A DNA stretch of 64,000 nt from Bacillus amyloliquefaciens DSM 7 = ATCC 23350 (GTDB lineage: Bacteria; Bacillota; Bacilli; Bacillales; Bacillaceae), in assembly GCF_000196735.1 (NCBI RefSeq), contig NC_014551.1:3095001-3159000 (forward strand). Direction: 5' to 3'. The notes below the pieces were generated by a model that searched no databases, was not told the origin of the DNA, and saw only the letters and a program-made list of their open reading frames with translations. Below are positions 8,782-18,745 of this stretch, piece after piece (the stretch's first letter is position 1; each line of letters opens with the position of its first letter). The position numbers and the translations under genes were made by a program.

Positions 8782-8835
8782 TGTGTTTTACTCCTTTTTA
8801 TAAAAAGATACCACGAGACCCGCTTTCCAAACGAC

Positions 8836-8870
8836 AAAAAAAGCCGATTCCCCGTCAGAGAATCGGCTCT
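8836..8870 (-). terminator. Terminator of pucH
   Basis: Minus-strand stem GAGCCGATTC / GAATCGGCT followed by a T run (plus-strand A run 8836-8842). The upstream arm is made by the last codons of pucH, so the stop codon lies in the loop. Confidence 0.8.
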
Positions 8871-10219
8871 TTCATTTCAGTAGGCTTCAGAAATGTTCCG
8901 AAAGCCCCGCTCTCCTTATCACCGTCATCCTGATACACACAGCGTCCCTTGCTGTAGGTCGCAGCAATGCGGTATGGAAAGGTATGGCCTTCATACAGGC
9001 TTTGCTTATGTCTGGAAAACATCGTTTCTTTTGTGACGGTAAAGGATTCCGGCCGTACGATGACAAAATCAGCGTCAAATCCCGCTTCAAGCCGGCCTTT
9101 ATTCATTAAGCCGAAGCGCTTTGCCGGTGCTTCGGCCGTCCATCGGGCAACATGTTCAAACGGGAGCCGATGCTCGATCGCTAATTGAATCATGCCAAGA
9201 AGCGTAAATTGGCCTCCGCTGATGCCGCCCCATGACAGAAACATATTATCCTCGCGTTTTAAAGACGGGTGACAGGGAGAATGATCCGAAGACACCATAT
9301 CAATCAGGCCTTCTGCCAACACCCCGATCAATTCCTCTTTATCAGCCTCTGACCGGAGCGGCGGCGCGCATTTGGCGGCAGACCCTTTTTTAAGGAAGTC
9401 CTCAAAACTGAATAATAAGTAGTGCGGACACGTTTCCACGGTGACATCCATTCCGTCTTTTTTCGCCTGCTGAATGGACATCACGGCCCGTTTCGTGCTG
9501 ATATGTACAAAATGAAGCGCGCATCCCGTCACCTTCGCATATTCAATCGCCCGCTGCACAGCCTCGCATTCAGCTTCTTCCGGACGGGATGAAGTGTAAG
9601 CGCGGGCATCAATTTTCCCTTGGAGCGCGTACTCGGCGCCAAGGAAACGGGTGAGGGCGTCGCTTTCTGCGTGCAGGGCCAAAATCTTGCCGCACGCCGC
9701 GATTTCTTTCATTCCTTTTAAAAGTGTCCGTTCATCAGCTGACTGAAATTCATCCGTTCCTGATTTTGATAAGAATGCTTTAAACCCGATCGCCCCCGCT
9801 TCCGCCATCGGCCGGATATGTTCGGTATATCCGGGCATCAAACCGCCCCAAAGCGCAAAATCAACCGCTGACTTCCGGCTGGCGATTTCCGCCTTTGCCA
9901 GCAGGTTTTCAGCAGTCACCGTTGAGGGGATGCAATTAAGCGGCATATCAAAATAAGCCGTACAGCCGCCGGCAGCCAGCATCTTTGAGCCGGTTTCAAT
10001 GCCTTCCCATTCTTCTCGGCCGGGTTCATTAAAATGCACGTGGCAATCGACCGCGCCCGGAAACACATACATGCCGTCCGCTTGCACCACTTGTTCCGCT
10101 TTTTCGTCTATGCCGGGCCCGATCATTGCGATTTTCCCGTCCTTAACGGCGATATCAGCCTGCTTCGTCCCGCCTTTTCGCACAGCCTTCGCACCCTTTA
10201 CAATTACGTCATAGGCCAT
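8855..10219 (-). CDS. pucH: Allantoinase PucH
   Basis: Zn-dependent amidohydrolase that opens the hydantoin ring of allantoin to allantoate. The metal-binding [12 protein letters not shown] and a Lys in FKAFLSK (carboxylated Lys position) are visible. HAES, HFVHIST and SSDHSPC supply the remaining ligands. It belongs to the dihydroorotase-like superfamily, with 454 residues as expected. The start is the ATG at 10219, after AAGGGAGGAATATGAA. It is divergent from pucR and likely PucR-regulated through the intergenic PucR box. Confidence 0.92.
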   Translation of the reverse strand: MAYDVIVKGAKAVRKGGTKQADIAVKDGKIAMIGPGIDEKAEQVVQADGMYVFPGAVDCHVHFNEPGREEWEGIETGSKMLAAGGCTAYFDMPLNCIPSTVTAENLLAKAEIASRKSAVDFALWGGLMPGYTEHIRPMAEAGAIGFKAFLSKSGTDEFQSADERTLLKGMKEIAACGKILALHAESDALTRFLGAEYALQGKIDARAYTSSRPEEAECEAVQRAIEYAKVTGCALHFVHISTKRAVMSIQQAKKDGMDVTVETCPHYLLFSFEDFLKKGSAAKCAPPLRSEADKEELIGVLAEGLIDMVSSDHSPCHPSLKREDNMFLSWGGISGGQFTLLGMIQLAIEHRLPFEHVARWTAEAPAKRFGLMNKGRLEAGFDADFVIVRPESFTVTKETMFSRHKQSLYEGHTFPYRIAATYSKGRCVYQDDGDKESGAFGTFLKPTEMKEPIL

Positions 10220-10358
10220 TTCATATTCCTCCCTTGTAAGGATGACGATTTTTCTGTCAGTTTTTATCACAAAATGCGTCTATAATTGCCAGTTTACTGC
10301 TACTATAATCGTAATACATCAGCAAAGCCGCTATAATTTTTGATGATTTTTATTCATA

Positions 10359-10371
10359 TTAACCAATGGTT
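10359..10371. promoter_or_regulatory. PucR box between pucH and pucR
   Basis: TTAACCAATGGTT matches the reverse complement of the published PucR site WWWCNTTGGTTAA at all but one W position. It lies 29 bp before pucR and 140 bp before pucH, in the shared control region. Confidence 0.75.
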
Positions 10372-10399
10372 GTCTTTAGAACCGGAAGGAGATTGACCG

Positions 10400-11995
10400 A
10401 TGAATATTTATGACGTGATGAAGATTCCCGCTTATGAGCGGGCCGCATTAATCGCAGGCAAATCCGGCGGATGGAGGGAGGTGGAGCACGTCAACATGAT
10501 GGATGCACCTGATATCGCTGATTTTTTACATAAAAATGAACTGCTCGTCACCACGGCTTATCACTTGAAGGACCGCCCGCAGCTGTTGAAAGACTTGATC
10601 CGCCTCATGGCAAAACGGGGCTGCGCGGGACTCGGGATCAAAACGAAGCGTTATCTTGATGTCATTCCGAAAGATGCCGCGGAGCTTGCCGATCGGTATG
10701 AATTTCCGATTATTGAGCTGCCGGAAGACATCAGGCTCGGAGATATTGTCAACACCACGCTGAGCCATATTCTTGATATACGTTCAAATGAGCTGCAGCA
10801 GGCCATTTACGCCCATAAAAAATTTACAAATCACATCATGAGCGGCAAAGGGCTGCAATCTTTGCTCAAAAAGCTCTCAGATATTCTCCGGCTTCCCGTG
10901 GTGCTTTTGAATCAGCATACAAAACTCTTATCATCGTCCCACCGCATATCCATTGACACACCTTTATTGAAAAACATCCTTTATTCCCTTTCCGGGCCTT
11001 ATTTCACCTGCTTTTCCATGCTGTCCGACCGAAAGGCGTATTCTGTCCTGCCGATTTTGAATGATGAAAAAAACTGCGGTTATCTCATGATACCGGAGCT
11101 GGTGCAGACCGCTGATAAAGGCATGATTTTGACCATCGAACAGGCGGCCAACGTCATTGCCTTTGAACTTCTGAAAGAAAATGCCGTCAAACAATTCGGC
11201 AGACGGGCGCGCAATGAATTTTTCAGCAATTTCATCGACCGTTCGTTTACCGGCCATGAAGAAATCAAAAGCCGCGCCAAAGAATTCCGGCTCCGCTGGG
11301 ATCAAAAATATATGTGCATCTGCGGGAAGCTTGACCGGGATGAAAAAACAATCAGCTTTACCGAAAATCAGCTCGCTTCTGATCATGTGTTTGAACTGCT
11401 TGAAGGTGAGCTGTCATCCTTTCCGTTTCCCCCTCATCTCTTCATTAAAGGAAATGTGGGTATTCTTTTAATTGAAGCGACAGACAGCTGGAATGAAATG
11501 CACGCGTCTGTCATCAGCTTTTTGGAGCAGTTTCAAAAGCAGGTCCGGACACAGTTTAAACGGACTGTTTCCTTCGGCGTCTCAAACATCTGCCAAAAAC
11601 TGATCGACGTCCCTGACGCGTTTACCGAGGCTTCTGACGCCCTTTCATCCGGGCATTTGTCCAGAAGCGCGGAGTTTATTCAAATCTATCATGCCAAAGA
11701 CGTCCCGGAGCTGCTCCGCCTGCTTCCGACGGAGGATTTGAAGAAGTTTTACCAAGTAACCCTCCAAAGCCTGGCCGATCGGCAGCAGGAGGACCAGAGC
11801 CTGCTTCATACGCTGTCTGTATATCTTGAGACACACTGTCAGATCTCAGAAACGGCTAAACGCCTGTACGTCCATCGAAATACGGTGATCTATCGGTTAG
11901 AAAAATGCGAGGAACTGCTCGGCAAAAGCTTAAAAGACCCGGAGACGACGATGCGCCTGCGGCTTGCGCTGAGAATGCAGCGGCTGATTGGTTAA
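10400..11995 (+). CDS. pucR: Purine catabolism regulator PucR
   Basis: A 531-residue PucR-family activator. The N-terminal PucR domain (about residues 1-125) senses the purine intermediate; in B. subtilis the inducers are allantoin, allantoate and uric acid. A middle GGDEF-like CdaR region follows. The C-terminal helix-turn-helix (TAKRLYVHRNTVIYRLEKCEELLG) binds DNA. AAGGAGATTGACCG precedes the ATG. It controls pucH and presumably pucG and pucF. Confidence 0.92.
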   Translation: MNIYDVMKIPAYERAALIAGKSGGWREVEHVNMMDAPDIADFLHKNELLVTTAYHLKDRPQLLKDLIRLMAKRGCAGLGIKTKRYLDVIPKDAAELADRYEFPIIELPEDIRLGDIVNTTLSHILDIRSNELQQAIYAHKKFTNHIMSGKGLQSLLKKLSDILRLPVVLLNQHTKLLSSSHRISIDTPLLKNILYSLSGPYFTCFSMLSDRKAYSVLPILNDEKNCGYLMIPELVQTADKGMILTIEQAANVIAFELLKENAVKQFGRRARNEFFSNFIDRSFTGHEEIKSRAKEFRLRWDQKYMCICGKLDRDEKTISFTENQLASDHVFELLEGELSSFPFPPHLFIKGNVGILLIEATDSWNEMHASVISFLEQFQKQVRTQFKRTVSFGVSNICQKLIDVPDAFTEASDALSSGHLSRSAEFIQIYHAKDVPELLRLLPTEDLKKFYQVTLQSLADRQQEDQSLLHTLSVYLETHCQISETAKRLYVHRNTVIYRLEKCEELLGKSLKDPETTMRLRLALRMQRLIG

Positions 11996-13018
11996 GGAAT
12001 CGTTTCTTTTTTTAACGTGAAATTCACTCTCATTAGTATTTTCGCCAAATTACACCCCGTCTTCCGTCGACTATCGTGTGACTAAACATCATATTCGGAA
12101 GAAGAAAAGATTGAAAAGTGAGAAGAACAGAATCATTGGCCGTATTTACACTTAGCCTCCAGTGTATATCTATCATGTACGAAGGAGTGATTACAGTGCT
12201 TTTACTCGGCATGGCGCGCAATGAGTTTTGAGGCCCGGTGAGCTTTCTTGCCCTTTAGCGATTGATTTGCAGACATGGGCTCTTACCACTTTGCTGTAAA
12301 CCATGCGGGGCAATTCATCGACTACGGCTTCTCCGTTATGCTCGGCAGCCCGTTTGCTGCCGACACACACTGATGATGGCAATCAAGTTGGCTTCATCCC
12401 TAATGATTAAACACCCATGCCGAATTACAGTAACTGGCCGCTACCCTTTACAAATCGGCGGAATATATGAAAACAAAGAGGATACGTACGGAGAGCCGCT
12501 CGAACGCTACGTTGCCGCAGAGCTGGTTCATGACATAGGCACTTCCGTATTTACGAACGAATGCGAACCTGCTTTAAATAATCGGACGCAGAAATTTAAT
12601 TGGGATTTCCTCAGCAGTTTCAAGTCATCTTTCCAATCAAAATTATACATGGAACCGTCGTCGACTAGATACCTGGCTCAGATGAAAGAAAGGCTTGCAT
12701 GGATTCTGTGAGGCAGCAGATGCGGATAAGCCAGGGTGTGGCGTTCTTGCAGGTAGCCGTCACTAACGAAGACGGACGATTTTACAGATCCCCTTCTTCC
12801 CGGCGAACAAATGCTACTCTGAGAATATATGGTGGAATGCTCTATGGATGCCTGTTTCTCCCCTTTGGGCTTGCTTGAAACTACCCATTTCCTTGATCCA
12901 TCTTATTCAGATTCATTTTCACACACCGATTCAGCGAAGGATAATCACATTCCTCCTCTCCTGCTCTCCCCATTCTGCTATCAAGTGTATAGAGGGAGTT
13001 AGGGGTTCATACTCGGAC
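11996..13018 (+). other. Gene-poor eroded stretch downstream of pucR
   Basis: About 1 kb with no intact gene. Coding-like fragments on the plus strand are broken by stops. A frame at 12269-12373 reads like protein (SYHFAVNHAGQF) and appears to continue after a frameshift to about 12408. Another frame at 12415-12711 reads ITVTGRYPLQIGGIYEN and beyond, without a ribosome site. None is recognised; a resemblance of the first fragment to DUF3238 proteins is a guess. In B. subtilis this place holds urate uptake and oxidation genes. Confidence 0.4.
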
Positions 13019-13049
13019 AAAGAAAAGGATGCAGGTATTCCCTGCATCC
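13019..13049 (-). terminator. Terminator of the small secreted protein gene
   Basis: Minus-strand stem GGATGCAGG / CCTGCATCC with a 5-nt loop, followed by TTTTTC. It lies about 95 bp downstream of the gene ending at 13143. Confidence 0.75.
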
Positions 13050-13142
13050 TAAGTACTATAGAAAATTCTCAGTCCCTAAAACATTAATTAATTTAGAAGA
13101 ATTTTAGAAGAATGACTACTAATTCGAAACCATTATTAGATA

Positions 13143-13586
13143 TTAGCGTGTCCATTTACTTGAATATACAGTTTGAATTAGGTCTGTGTGATCCCAGTTA
13201 TTATATAGTTTCACTTTCACACGGGTTGAAGCGGATTTTTTGGCGATATTTGTAAAAGTAACATTTAATTTTTTGCCGTATGCTGCGTTACCCGAAGCAG
13301 TATCAATAGTCTTCCATGAACCGCTTGTATACCGCTGAAGGTATAATTTACAATAAGCCGCAGTTTCCCATGTACCTGATCTTCCTAATTCAACTGTTGC
13401 ATAAACATTTTTGTAGTTATCTGATGTATGTATATATGATTTTGCAATAACAGATCCAGTATTGTAATTAAAGCTCGTTGTCTTACTTACTGCTTGCGCC
13501 GATTGACTTGATCCTATAAAAATCAGGCCAAAAGCCATAACACCTGCTAACAATGCTGCCAGGATATTCTTAGTTTTACTCTTCAT
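13143..13586 (-). CDS. Small secreted protein of unknown function
   Basis: A 147-residue protein with a classical signal peptide: MKSKTK, then AALLAGVMAFGLIFIG, with a cleavage site after AQA near residue 32. The mature part of about 115 residues is Ser/Thr/Lys/Tyr-rich, basic and beta-strand-like, with one cysteine, and alternates 'YATVELGRSGTW' and 'YLQRYTSGSWKTI' strands. It has its own promoter, a palindrome at the start of transcription, a strong AACGGAGGG ribosome site and its own terminator. It is the only intact gene in a decayed patch. I do not recognise the family; a secreted antimicrobial or exoprotein is possible. Confidence 0.75.
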   Translation of the reverse strand: MKSKTKNILAALLAGVMAFGLIFIGSSQSAQAVSKTTSFNYNTGSVIAKSYIHTSDNYKNVYATVELGRSGTWETAAYCKLYLQRYTSGSWKTIDTASGNAAYGKKLNVTFTNIAKKSASTRVKVKLYNNWDHTDLIQTVYSSKWTR

Positions 13587-13612
13587 GTTAAATCCCTCCG
13601 TTAATAATTATG

Positions 13613-13627
13613 CTTGTAAATTACAAG
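13613..13627 (-). promoter_or_regulatory. Perfect palindrome at the transcription start of the secreted protein gene
   Basis: CTTGTAA-A/T-TTACAAG is a 15-bp perfect palindrome covering about +4 to +18 relative to the predicted promoter. That position suits a repressor operator. The binding protein is unknown. Confidence 0.45.
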
Positions 13628-13637
13628 ACTATTATAC

Positions 13638-13666
13638 ATTATAACCCATATATCCTAATTTGTAAA
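13638..13666 (-). promoter_or_regulatory. Sigma-A promoter of the small secreted protein gene
   Basis: Near-consensus TTTACA (13661-13666) and TATAAT (13638-13643) on the minus strand with an exact 17-bp spacer. Confidence 0.75.
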
Positions 13667-14649
13667 ACTACACTAGAATACGTTGAGTTTTAAAGTAATG
13701 TTATAAATTTCACAAATATATTATTATAATTGCCCGAGAAACATCTAATTTTCTGGTATAAAGACAAAACATGAGATAAATTTCTGATTATTAACCATCG
13801 ATATTTTTCTTTTCTGGTAATTTTCTATATAAAGTAAAAGCGCAAGCACTAAGCGGCTATTCGTTAACTCAAAATAACGATAATGGTACGGGTTTGTCTT
13901 GGAATAAATATGTGTATTATTGTGAGTTTTATTAATTTTCTCAAAAGAAGACCTTCCGCAGTCTCCAATTCAAATAATAGTCCGACTTTTAAGAACGGAG
14001 TTTCAACTTGTAAAGCAAACCTAGATCGGCGCCCCTCTGTACATCTTCAAGGTTGCCAGATAGACATTTGGTTCGAATGAAAATGTTTAAGCAACTGAAA
14101 CGTTTCCTCTAGTATTTTCGCTTACATATATTTGTGATGAGCCAGGCTGTTGTTATCAGATGCTCATTACACAGCGAGCTATAATAAAATCGTCCTTGCT
14201 TATATCGAACCGATTCCATTATAGAAACGTCATCATTTCAGAAAAATGAGGGAGCTGCTAAAGCAGGAGACAGCATTCATGGTGACTCTTTGGTAAGAGA
14301 CTGACGGATACATATGAAAAAATCAGAAATGTTCGGAGACTAGCCCGCTGTGCGCGTGCTACATCGAGAACATTTCCTTCAGCAGTATTCTTTATTTCTA
14401 CCGCAGTTCCTGAAAGTTTATCCGCCGTAATAAAAAAATTGTTCGGTGAAGAGTAATAACAGGCTCTCCGGCCTTGGTATTCATGTGGTAGTGTCGACTT
14501 TTTTGTCCAGTTGACCGGATTATGAATGGAGATTGAGCCACACATAGCCTCCTTTATTAAGTGATAAAACCTGACAGCCGGCTTCGTATATCCCTTCCCT
14601 TCAGAAAATACTACAAGAGAGAGACAGTTTTATAAATGAAATTTTCATA
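13667..14649 (-). other. AT-rich region without a convincing gene
   Basis: Almost 1 kb with only short open frames. The longest, 14258-14545 on the minus strand, is 95 codons and contains a protein-like stretch (NPVNWTKKSTLPHEYQGRR). An AAAGGAGG lies only 2 nt before its ATG, too close for normal initiation. It may be a gene remnant. No RNA gene or insertion sequence end was recognised. Confidence 0.35.
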
Positions 14650-14689
14650 TGAAGAAAAAACGAAAAGCCTCCGGAACCCGGAGGCTTTA
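14650..14689 (-). terminator. Terminator of the MFS transporter gene
   Basis: Minus-strand stem AAAGCCTCCGG / CCGGAGGCTTT followed by TTCGTTTTTTC, immediately after the transporter stop codon. Confidence 0.85.
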
Positions 14690-14694
14690 GCTGG

Positions 14695-15891
14695 TTATCC
14701 TTGCTGCGTGAACGGCCGGGTCTGTGTCTTTTTGCCCCAGCCAAGCGCGGCCAGAAAACTGATGACAAGAATGACCGCCCCCAGCATATACGGAAATTCC
14801 ATATTCACATCAAAGAGAAAACCGGCTGCTGACGGTCCGGCGATATTCGCTAAACTGATGAATGAGGTGTTCATCCCTCCGGCAAACCCCTGCTGGTCAC
14901 CCGCAAGCTTTGACAGCATCGTATTGACCGCCGGCCGGAGCAGCGATGTCAGCGTGAGAAAAAAGATTGCCGCGGCAAACACGGTCCAATATGAGCCTGC
15001 AAGCCTGCACCATACAAGTCCTGCCGCCGCACCGATCAGCGTGACGTTAATGACGCGCTTTTCCCCGAACTTACCGACGAGATAACTGACACCGACCGCC
15101 TGCACAAAGACGCCGATGAGACCCGCAGCCGTAATAATAAAGGCAATATCAGACGCTTTAAATCCGTGTTTATGGTCAACGTAAAGGCCGAAGACGGATT
15201 CAAAGTTCATAATCCCGAAGTTCAGCACAAAAACCAGAATCAGCATAAACGCGAACGGTGATTTGAGCGCGCGTGACATTTGCTTAAACAGATGCTCACG
15301 TTTTTCCATTTTTGCCCGGGCTTCCAGCTGCTTTTCGCGTCCCAGCGTCTCAGGCAGAAAGAAAAATGAAAGCACGGTTGAAAAGCAGGCGAGACCTGCA
15401 GAGACGATGAACGGCACAGCCATGCCGTAATGAACCAAATAGCCTCCGACACCGGGCCCGATGACGACACCGAGCGTCATCGCCGCGCTGAACAGCCCCA
15501 TTCCTTTCCCGCGTTCTTTTTCCGTCGTAATATCCGCAATGTAAGCGAACATTGACGGCATTAAAAACGCCGCCCCCATTCCGCCCAAAAGGCGGGATGC
15601 GAACAATTGCCACAGGCTTCCGGCAAAGGCGAAGATCAATTGTGACACCGCAAAGGCGGCGATGCCGAAAATAATCAGTTTCCGCCGTCCGTATTTGTCG
15701 GTTATTTCCCCGGCAATAGGCGCAAATAGAAGCTGTGTAAGCCCCGCCGCAGCAACAAGCAGTCCCATCGTGCTTCCCGTCGCTCCGAATTCGGTAATAT
15801 ATGCGGGCATAATCGGGATAATCAGCCCGATCCCAAGCATCGCAATAAACATATTCAGCATTAAAATTGACAATCGGCCCATATACGCCAT
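14695..15891 (-). CDS. MFS multidrug efflux transporter (Blt/Bmr/NorA type)
   Basis: A 398-residue 12-TM major facilitator of the DHA1 drug:H+ antiporter group. Motif A is GEITDKYGRRK between TM2 and TM3. The antiporter motif C reads GVVIGPGVGG in TM5. NIAGPSAAGFLFD near the C-terminus matches the Blt/Bmr pattern. It probably exports lipophilic cations or antibiotics by proton exchange. GGGGAGAAGG precedes the ATG. It stands alone between the eroded patch and pucG, with no BltR-like regulator beside it. Confidence 0.82.
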   Translation of the reverse strand: MAYMGRLSILMLNMFIAMLGIGLIIPIMPAYITEFGATGSTMGLLVAAAGLTQLLFAPIAGEITDKYGRRKLIIFGIAAFAVSQLIFAFAGSLWQLFASRLLGGMGAAFLMPSMFAYIADITTEKERGKGMGLFSAAMTLGVVIGPGVGGYLVHYGMAVPFIVSAGLACFSTVLSFFFLPETLGREKQLEARAKMEKREHLFKQMSRALKSPFAFMLILVFVLNFGIMNFESVFGLYVDHKHGFKASDIAFIITAAGLIGVFVQAVGVSYLVGKFGEKRVINVTLIGAAAGLVWCRLAGSYWTVFAAAIFFLTLTSLLRPAVNTMLSKLAGDQQGFAGGMNTSFISLANIAGPSAAGFLFDVNMEFPYMLGAVILVISFLAALGWGKKTQTRPFTQQG

Positions 15892-16013
15892 GATTTCTTA
15901 CCTTCTCCCCAGACAAACAGATAACCATTCCATATTTGTCATTTTTTATATCATTCAGTATAACTGGGGAAAGGGAAAAAAGTCCAGATGATTTAAATGC
16001 TCGGTTTTATGTC

Positions 16014-17267
16014 TCATGACAGCACACCGGTTGCAGCCTGATGATCATATATGTTGAGAGCCGCCTGCAGCGCTTCGCCGGCTTTAACGGCAACCCCGTG
16101 CCTGATCAGAACCGCTTCAAGACCGGCCAGCACAAACAGCACATTTTCCTTTCTGCAGCTGTAGCCCATTGTTCCGATTCTCCATATTTTCCCCTGCAGC
16201 GGACCGAACGAGCTGGCAATTTCAATTCCGAATTGAGACAAAAGCATACTCCTGATCGATTCGCCGTCAGCTTCTTGCGGAATCTGCACACATGTGACGA
16301 CAGGCAGCTTCGCCTCCGGATCGCCGAATAAATCAAGGCCCATCGCTGAAAGTCCGGCCATAAGCGCTTTTTCATGACGACGATGCCTGCGGAACCGTTC
16401 TTCAAGTCCTTCTTCAAGGACCAAACGCACCCCCTCCCGCAGTGCATAGAGCATCGTTGTCGCTTCTGTATGGTGATTCAGCCTTCTCTCACTCCAATAA
16501 TCTTCGAGCTGGCTCAGATCAAAATAGTTGCTCGTAATCGGACGATAATCAGACAGCATTTGACCGTCAGCCGCCGTCGCGATGCCCCGCTCTACCTTTT
16601 TACGTCCGGCAATCACCGCGGCCGTCCGGTCATTATATGTAATCGGCGCCATTCCTGAAGGTACCGATAAGCATTTTTGCGTTCCTCCGATAACCGCGTC
16701 AATGTTCCATTCATCCGTTTTTACGGCGCAGCCTCCGATGGTGGCCACGGCATCTACGATAAAGAGCGCGTCTTGTTCGCGGCACGCTTCCCCGATTTCT
16801 TTCAGCGGGTGAATCCGTCCCGTTGATGTTTCTCCGTGCACCATGGCCACAATTTTCGGGGAGACCTTTTTCATTTCGCTGATAATCTCTTCAGGCTGAA
16901 AGACCGTTCCCCATTCACACTCGATCGTATGGACGTCCGCCCCGTACCGCTCGGCGATTTCAGTCAGCAAATACCCGAAGCGTCCGTATATCGGAACAAG
17001 CACGCGGTCGCCCGGTTCTATCACACTTGCGAGAACCGCCTCAATTCCGGCTCTTGATGTGCCGTCAATCGGATAGGCCCAGCGGTTTTTCGTTTGAAAC
17101 AATTCACGGAGCATTTGCATCGTTTCGTTCATCATGTCTGTAAATGCCGGGTCAAACTGGCCGATGATCGGAGCGCCCATCGCCCTCAGCACTCTCGGTT
17201 CAGCTTCTGTCGGTCCCGGTGTCATAATTGTTCTTTGCGGAATGCTCAATTCTTTTCTGGTCGGCAC
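16014..17267 (-). CDS. pucG: (S)-ureidoglycine-glyoxylate aminotransferase PucG
   Basis: A PLP-dependent class V aminotransferase that converts ureidoglycine and glyoxylate to oxalurate and glycine, the step after PucF. The PLP-binding Lys lies in GGTQKCLS, and the cofactor Asp in VDAVATIGG. The N-terminal MTPGPTEAEPRVLRAM is the alanine-glyoxylate aminotransferase-type signature. It has 417 residues. It is downstream of pucF, separated by 18 bp, forming a two-gene operon. Confidence 0.92.
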   Translation of the reverse strand: MPTRKELSIPQRTIMTPGPTEAEPRVLRAMGAPIIGQFDPAFTDMMNETMQMLRELFQTKNRWAYPIDGTSRAGIEAVLASVIEPGDRVLVPIYGRFGYLLTEIAERYGADVHTIECEWGTVFQPEEIISEMKKVSPKIVAMVHGETSTGRIHPLKEIGEACREQDALFIVDAVATIGGCAVKTDEWNIDAVIGGTQKCLSVPSGMAPITYNDRTAAVIAGRKKVERGIATAADGQMLSDYRPITSNYFDLSQLEDYWSERRLNHHTEATTMLYALREGVRLVLEEGLEERFRRHRRHEKALMAGLSAMGLDLFGDPEAKLPVVTCVQIPQEADGESIRSMLLSQFGIEIASSFGPLQGKIWRIGTMGYSCRKENVLFVLAGLEAVLIRHGVAVKAGEALQAALNIYDHQAATGVLS

Positions 17268-17285
17268 GCCGATTCCCCCTTTGCG

Positions 17286-18527
17286 TTAATAGGCAAGTTT
17301 ATATAATACATTCGCCAGCGTACGGACGCCGGTTTCCAGCTGATGCGCAGGTGTGAATTCAAGCGGAGAGTGGCTGATTCCGCCCCGGCTCGGCACAAAC
17401 AGCATGCAGGCCGGAAAGGTTCTGCCGAGCATCTGGGCGTCATGCCCCGCTCCGCTTACGATCTGCTCCGAGTCCGCCCCCTGTTCTTTTGCAGCCTCTG
17501 CAGCCGTTCGTATCAGCGTATCATCCATTTGAACCGGCTCTATTTTCATATATTCATCAATAATGTGCCGGACCCCTTTGCTGCGGCTGATTTTTTCAAT
17601 GATCGAAACCAGTTTCTGATGGAAGGCTGTCAGCACATCTTCCTGCTGATGGCGGATATCAACGGAAAATTGGATACGGCCCGGAATGACATTCGCCATA
17701 TTCGGTTCCACCGTCATTTTCCCGCACGTCAGGCGAAGCTCTTCCGGCTGTCTTTCTGCTGAGAGCATGAGCTCGTGGATGATGCTGCTTGCCGCTGCGA
17801 GCGGGTCTTTCCGCCATTTCATCGAAGTGGTTCCGGCATGGTTGCATTCACCGTCAAGCGTAACGGTATAGCGCCTCTGCCCGGCAATTCCGGTGACAAT
17901 CCCGATATCCTTTCCCGATCGTTCAAGCGTTTGTCCCTGTTCAATATGAACTTCCAGAAAAGCTTTGATGTCGGTCCGTAGCGGTGCGGGATAGCGGCCT
18001 GCACCGAAGCCGTTCTGCCGCATGGCTTCTTTTAGAGAAATGCCTGAAGCGTCTCTCGGCGTTTCCGCATCTGAAAGCGAGAAAGCCCCGGTAATATTTC
18101 CCGATCCCCAATAGGTGATGGGAAAACGGCTTCCTTCCTCTTCACAAAGCGACACAGCCTCCAGTGTTTTTTTCGGACGCCCGAACGTCTCATACAAATG
18201 ACGGATCGCCAGCATGCCCGCCAGCACGCCGAATGCTCCGTCATATTTGCCCCCGTCAATAACGGTGTCAATATGCGACCCGGTCAGAATCACCTCATCC
18301 GGCGATTCTGAACCGCTCAGCCTGCCGAACACGTTTCCGACATCGTCAAATGCCGTTTCAAGCCCGAACGCCTCCATTTTCTTTTTGACGGCAAGCTGGG
18401 CATCCATCCATTCTTTCGTATATAAAAGCCTCGTCACTCCGCCGGCAGCGGAAGCCCCGAATTGAGACAGCCATTGAATATCATCGGAAATTCCGATACT
18501 CGCCGCCGACAGCTGCTGATGTTTCAT
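17286..18527 (-). CDS. pucF: Allantoate amidohydrolase PucF
   Basis: An M20-family binuclear metalloenzyme that hydrolyses allantoate to ureidoglycine, ammonia and CO2. The metal ligand region GSHIDTVIDGGKYDGAFGVL, the catalytic CEEEGSRFP and the SGAGHDAQ motif are all intact. With 413 residues it has normal length. The ATG at 18527 has AAAAGGAGGGTGCCT upstream. A PucR box was not clearly found upstream, so its regulation is inferred from family knowledge. Confidence 0.92.
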   Translation of the reverse strand: MKHQQLSAASIGISDDIQWLSQFGASAAGGVTRLLYTKEWMDAQLAVKKKMEAFGLETAFDDVGNVFGRLSGSESPDEVILTGSHIDTVIDGGKYDGAFGVLAGMLAIRHLYETFGRPKKTLEAVSLCEEEGSRFPITYWGSGNITGAFSLSDAETPRDASGISLKEAMRQNGFGAGRYPAPLRTDIKAFLEVHIEQGQTLERSGKDIGIVTGIAGQRRYTVTLDGECNHAGTTSMKWRKDPLAAASSIIHELMLSAERQPEELRLTCGKMTVEPNMANVIPGRIQFSVDIRHQQEDVLTAFHQKLVSIIEKISRSKGVRHIIDEYMKIEPVQMDDTLIRTAAEAAKEQGADSEQIVSGAGHDAQMLGRTFPACMLFVPSRGGISHSPLEFTPAHQLETGVRTLANVLYKLAY

Positions 18528-18745
18528 AGGCACCCTCCTTTTAACCTGACAAACTGGCAAGATGATCTTCATTATAGAAGGAGCGCCTTATGAGTTCATT
18601 ATCATATCTTCTAAAAAATCGATCATTTTTCAGACACTTCGTCCAACAAGCCGTACCTTCCGCTCTAAGCCGAAGGAACCATTTTTCAAAAAAGATAGAA
18701 TATTAGATTTATTTTTTGGATAATAGAGGTAAAGGAGGGCAAGTC

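Noticed and set aside
14258..14545. 95-codon minus-strand frame with an AAAGGAGG nearby
   Set aside because: The ribosome site is only 2 nt from the ATG and the protein matches nothing I know; kept only as a possible remnant.
15350..15928. 192-codon minus-strand frame overlapping the MFS transporter
   Set aside because: Alternative frame of the same strand with Cys/Arg-rich composition; the transporter frame has all family motifs.
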